Positions 4,182 through 5,610 of a stretch of 5,610 nucleotides of DNA are shown here, in pieces; position 1 is the first letter of the stretch, and every line of letters begins with the position of its first letter. Below the pieces are notes generated by a model, which saw nothing but the letters and a program-made list of their open reading frames with translations, had not been told where the DNA came from and made no database searches. Origin of the DNA: Thermotogae bacterium (GTDB taxonomy: Bacteria > Thermotogota > Thermotogae > Petrotogales > Kosmotogaceae). A program made the translations under genes and the position numbers. The stretch covers positions 1-5,610 of the forward strand of contig QNAR01000121.1 of the NCBI GenBank assembly GCA_003643975.1, in the 5' to 3' direction.

Positions 4182-5610
4182 ATAATAAAATGGATTTTTC
4201 TTACGATATAGCTGATAAGCTAAAACTCCCACAGTGGAAAGTGAAAAATGCGATTGAGCTCCTTGAAGACGGTAAAACAATTCCATTTATCGCGCGCTAT
4301 CGTAAAGAGAAAACAGGTGAGCTTGATGAAATCCAGATAAGGGAAATATCAGATCTGCTGGAACATCTCAAAAAGCTTCATGAAAGAAAACAGGAGATTA
4401 TCAGGATTGTTGAAGAGCGAGGAAAGTTGACACCGGAATTAAAAAACGCTTTTTTGGGTGCCAAAACCCTGCAAGAACTTGAAGATCTTTATGCACCATA
4501 TAAAAGCAAAAAAAAGACCAGGGCTGATCTTGCCAGGGAAAAGGGCTTGGTACCTTTGGCAGAGCTACTAAAAACCGGCTATACCAGAAATGAAGAAGTA
4601 ATTTCCACTTACATTGACATGGAAAAAGGTGTAAATAGCATTGAAGATGCCATATCAGGAGCGAAGGATATAATCGCCGAGGAGATTTCCATAAACCTTC
4701 TCATACGTGATAAATTGAGGGAAGTTGTCAGGAAAAGCGGAAAATTCTATTCGGAACGTGGAAAAGCTGAAGACCCAAAAGGAATTTACAGGGATTACTA
4801 TGAATTCAGCCAGCCCATTTCCCAGCTTGTGCCTCACAGGATATTGGCGTTATTTCGTGGTGAACGGGAAAAGGTTTTAAAACTTGGAGTAGAAGTTTCA
4901 GGCGATCTTCTTCCTGTTGTGCTGAGAGTGTTGAATTTTGACAGAAAACTCGCTTATTATGAAGAACTGGTAGAAGCCGCTGAAGACTCTTTGAAACGAC
5001 TTCTCTTCCCATCAATCGAAAGAGAAATAAGAAACGAACTCAAAGAGATGGCTGAAAATAGGGCCATAACCGTCTTTTCAAAGAATTTGCGCAACCTGCT
5101 GCTTCAAACACCCCTGGGTTCAAAAGTTGTAATGGGCATAGATCCCGGATATCGCACAGGCTGTAAAATCGCTGTGATAGGAAAAGATGGCTCTATGCAA
5201 TATTATGACACTATATATCCAACTCCTCCAAAGAACGAGTTTATGCAAGCGGAAATGAAAGTGGTCGAAGCGGTTAAGCTGCTGAAAGTTGAAATCATAG
5301 CAATCGGAAATGGAACTGCTTCACGAGAGACGGAACTATTTGTAGCTGAGACCATTAGGAAAAACAAACTGAACTGTAAGTATCTCATTGTATCTGAAGC
5401 AGGTGCTTCGATATATTCCGCTTCCAGGGTGGCTATTGAAGAGTTTCCGGATCTGGATGTAACAACCCGGGGAGCTATTTCAATTGCCCGAAGAGTTCAA
5501 GATCCCCTTGCAGAGTATGTTAAAATTCCGCCAGAGTCAATAGGCGTTGGCATGTACCAGCACGACGTAAATAAAACAAAATTGAAAAAGGCCCTTGATA
5601 GGGAAGTTGA
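4178..5610 (+). CDS. tex: Tex transcription accessory protein (3' end outside window)
   Basis: Tex is a cytoplasmic nucleic-acid-binding protein related to eukaryotic Spt6, linked to transcription and stress tolerance. The window holds 477 of roughly 720-780 residues and is open to its edge. The Tex N-terminal domain contains IPFIARYRKEKTGELDE (about 37-53) and LEDLYAPYKSKKKTRA (about 103-118). The RNase H-like YqgF domain begins at VMGIDPGYRTG (Asp322) and continues through AIGNGTASRETE and VSEAGASIYSAS. ARRVQDPLAEYVKI and SIGVGMYQHDVN lead into the helix-hairpin-helix part, and the S1 domain must lie beyond the window. GTG 4178 is chosen because AGGAGGT (4165-4171) is 6 bases upstream; the GTGA overlaps the stop of the preceding gene, so translation is probably coupled. 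The later ATG at 4190 is less likely. No frameshift was found. Confidence 0.95.
   Translation, partial: MNNKMDFSYDIADKLKLPQWKVKNAIELLEDGKTIPFIARYRKEKTGELDEIQIREISDLLEHLKKLHERKQEIIRIVEERGKLTPELKNAFLGAKTLQELEDLYAPYKSKKKTRADLAREKGLVPLAELLKTGYTRNEEVISTYIDMEKGVNSIEDAISGAKDIIAEEISINLLIRDKLREVVRKSGKFYSERGKAEDPKGIYRDYYEFSQPISQLVPHRILALFRGEREKVLKLGVEVSGDLLPVVLRVLNFDRKLAYYEELVEAAEDSLKRLLFPSIEREIRNELKEMAENRAITVFSKNLRNLLLQTPLGSKVVMGIDPGYRTGCKIAVIGKDGSMQYYDTIYPTPPKNEFMQAEMKVVEAVKLLKVEIIAIGNGTASRETELFVAETIRKNKLNCKYLIVSEAGASIYSASRVAIEEFPDLDVTTRGAISIARRVQDPLAEYVKIPPESIGVGMYQHDVNKTKLKKALDREV

Noticed and set aside
1..5610. CRISPR arrays, tRNA/rRNA, insertion sequences or a defence system
   Set aside because: No regularly spaced repeats, RNA-gene signatures, transposase motifs or terminal inverted repeats were found in reading both strands.

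Overview
The window is A+T-rich bacterial DNA with short gaps, strong Shine-Dalgarno sites and occasional TTG/GTG starts. It carries three gene blocks: an arsenic-resistance operon on the + strand, a single membrane-protein gene on the - strand, and a pyruvate kinase-like/Tex pair on the + strand. The style fits a thermophilic or anaerobic lineage such as Thermotogota (Kosmotoga/Mesotoga relatives) or a low-GC Firmicute. No gene here fixes the species, so the taxonomic guess is weak. No RNA gene, CRISPR array, transposase or attachment site was seen.

Positions 1-131 hold the possible tail of an upstream gene (stop at 63-65), a TATAAT box, and a palindromic AT-rich site just downstream of it that is a good candidate ArsR operator. 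Positions 141-2313 hold a tight three-gene operon. It encodes an ACR3-type arsenite efflux permease, an ArsR repressor with the ELCVCD arsenite-binding motif, and a calcineurin-like metallophosphoesterase. The expected circuit is that ArsR represses the operon, arsenite binding to its Cys pair releases it, and ACR3 exports arsenite. The role of the phosphoesterase is not established. A strong hairpin (2296-2326) ends this operon and the convergent gene behind it, and the phosphoesterase stop codon lies in the hairpin loop.

Positions 2340-3014 (- strand) encode a small polytopic membrane protein with about seven helices. Its start is preceded by an A9-G7 homopolymer run that forms its ribosome-binding site. 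The divergent intergenic region (3015-3239) holds a - strand promoter bracketed by two nearly identical palindromes, GCATTTGAATGC and GCATTGAATGC, about three helical turns apart, and a separate + strand promoter.

Positions 3240-4181 encode a short pyruvate kinase-like protein. It has the catalytic barrel and a reduced B domain but no C-terminal domain, and several active-site positions are altered, including the signature of potassium-independent enzymes. Its stop overlaps the GTG start of tex (4178 to beyond the window), a nucleic-acid-binding transcription accessory protein cut by the window edge before its S1 domain.

The most interesting items are the shortened, altered pyruvate kinase coupled to tex, the paired palindromes over the membrane-protein promoter, the homopolymer ribosome-binding site, and the ars-linked phosphoesterase with its Cys-Gly-Cys insertion.
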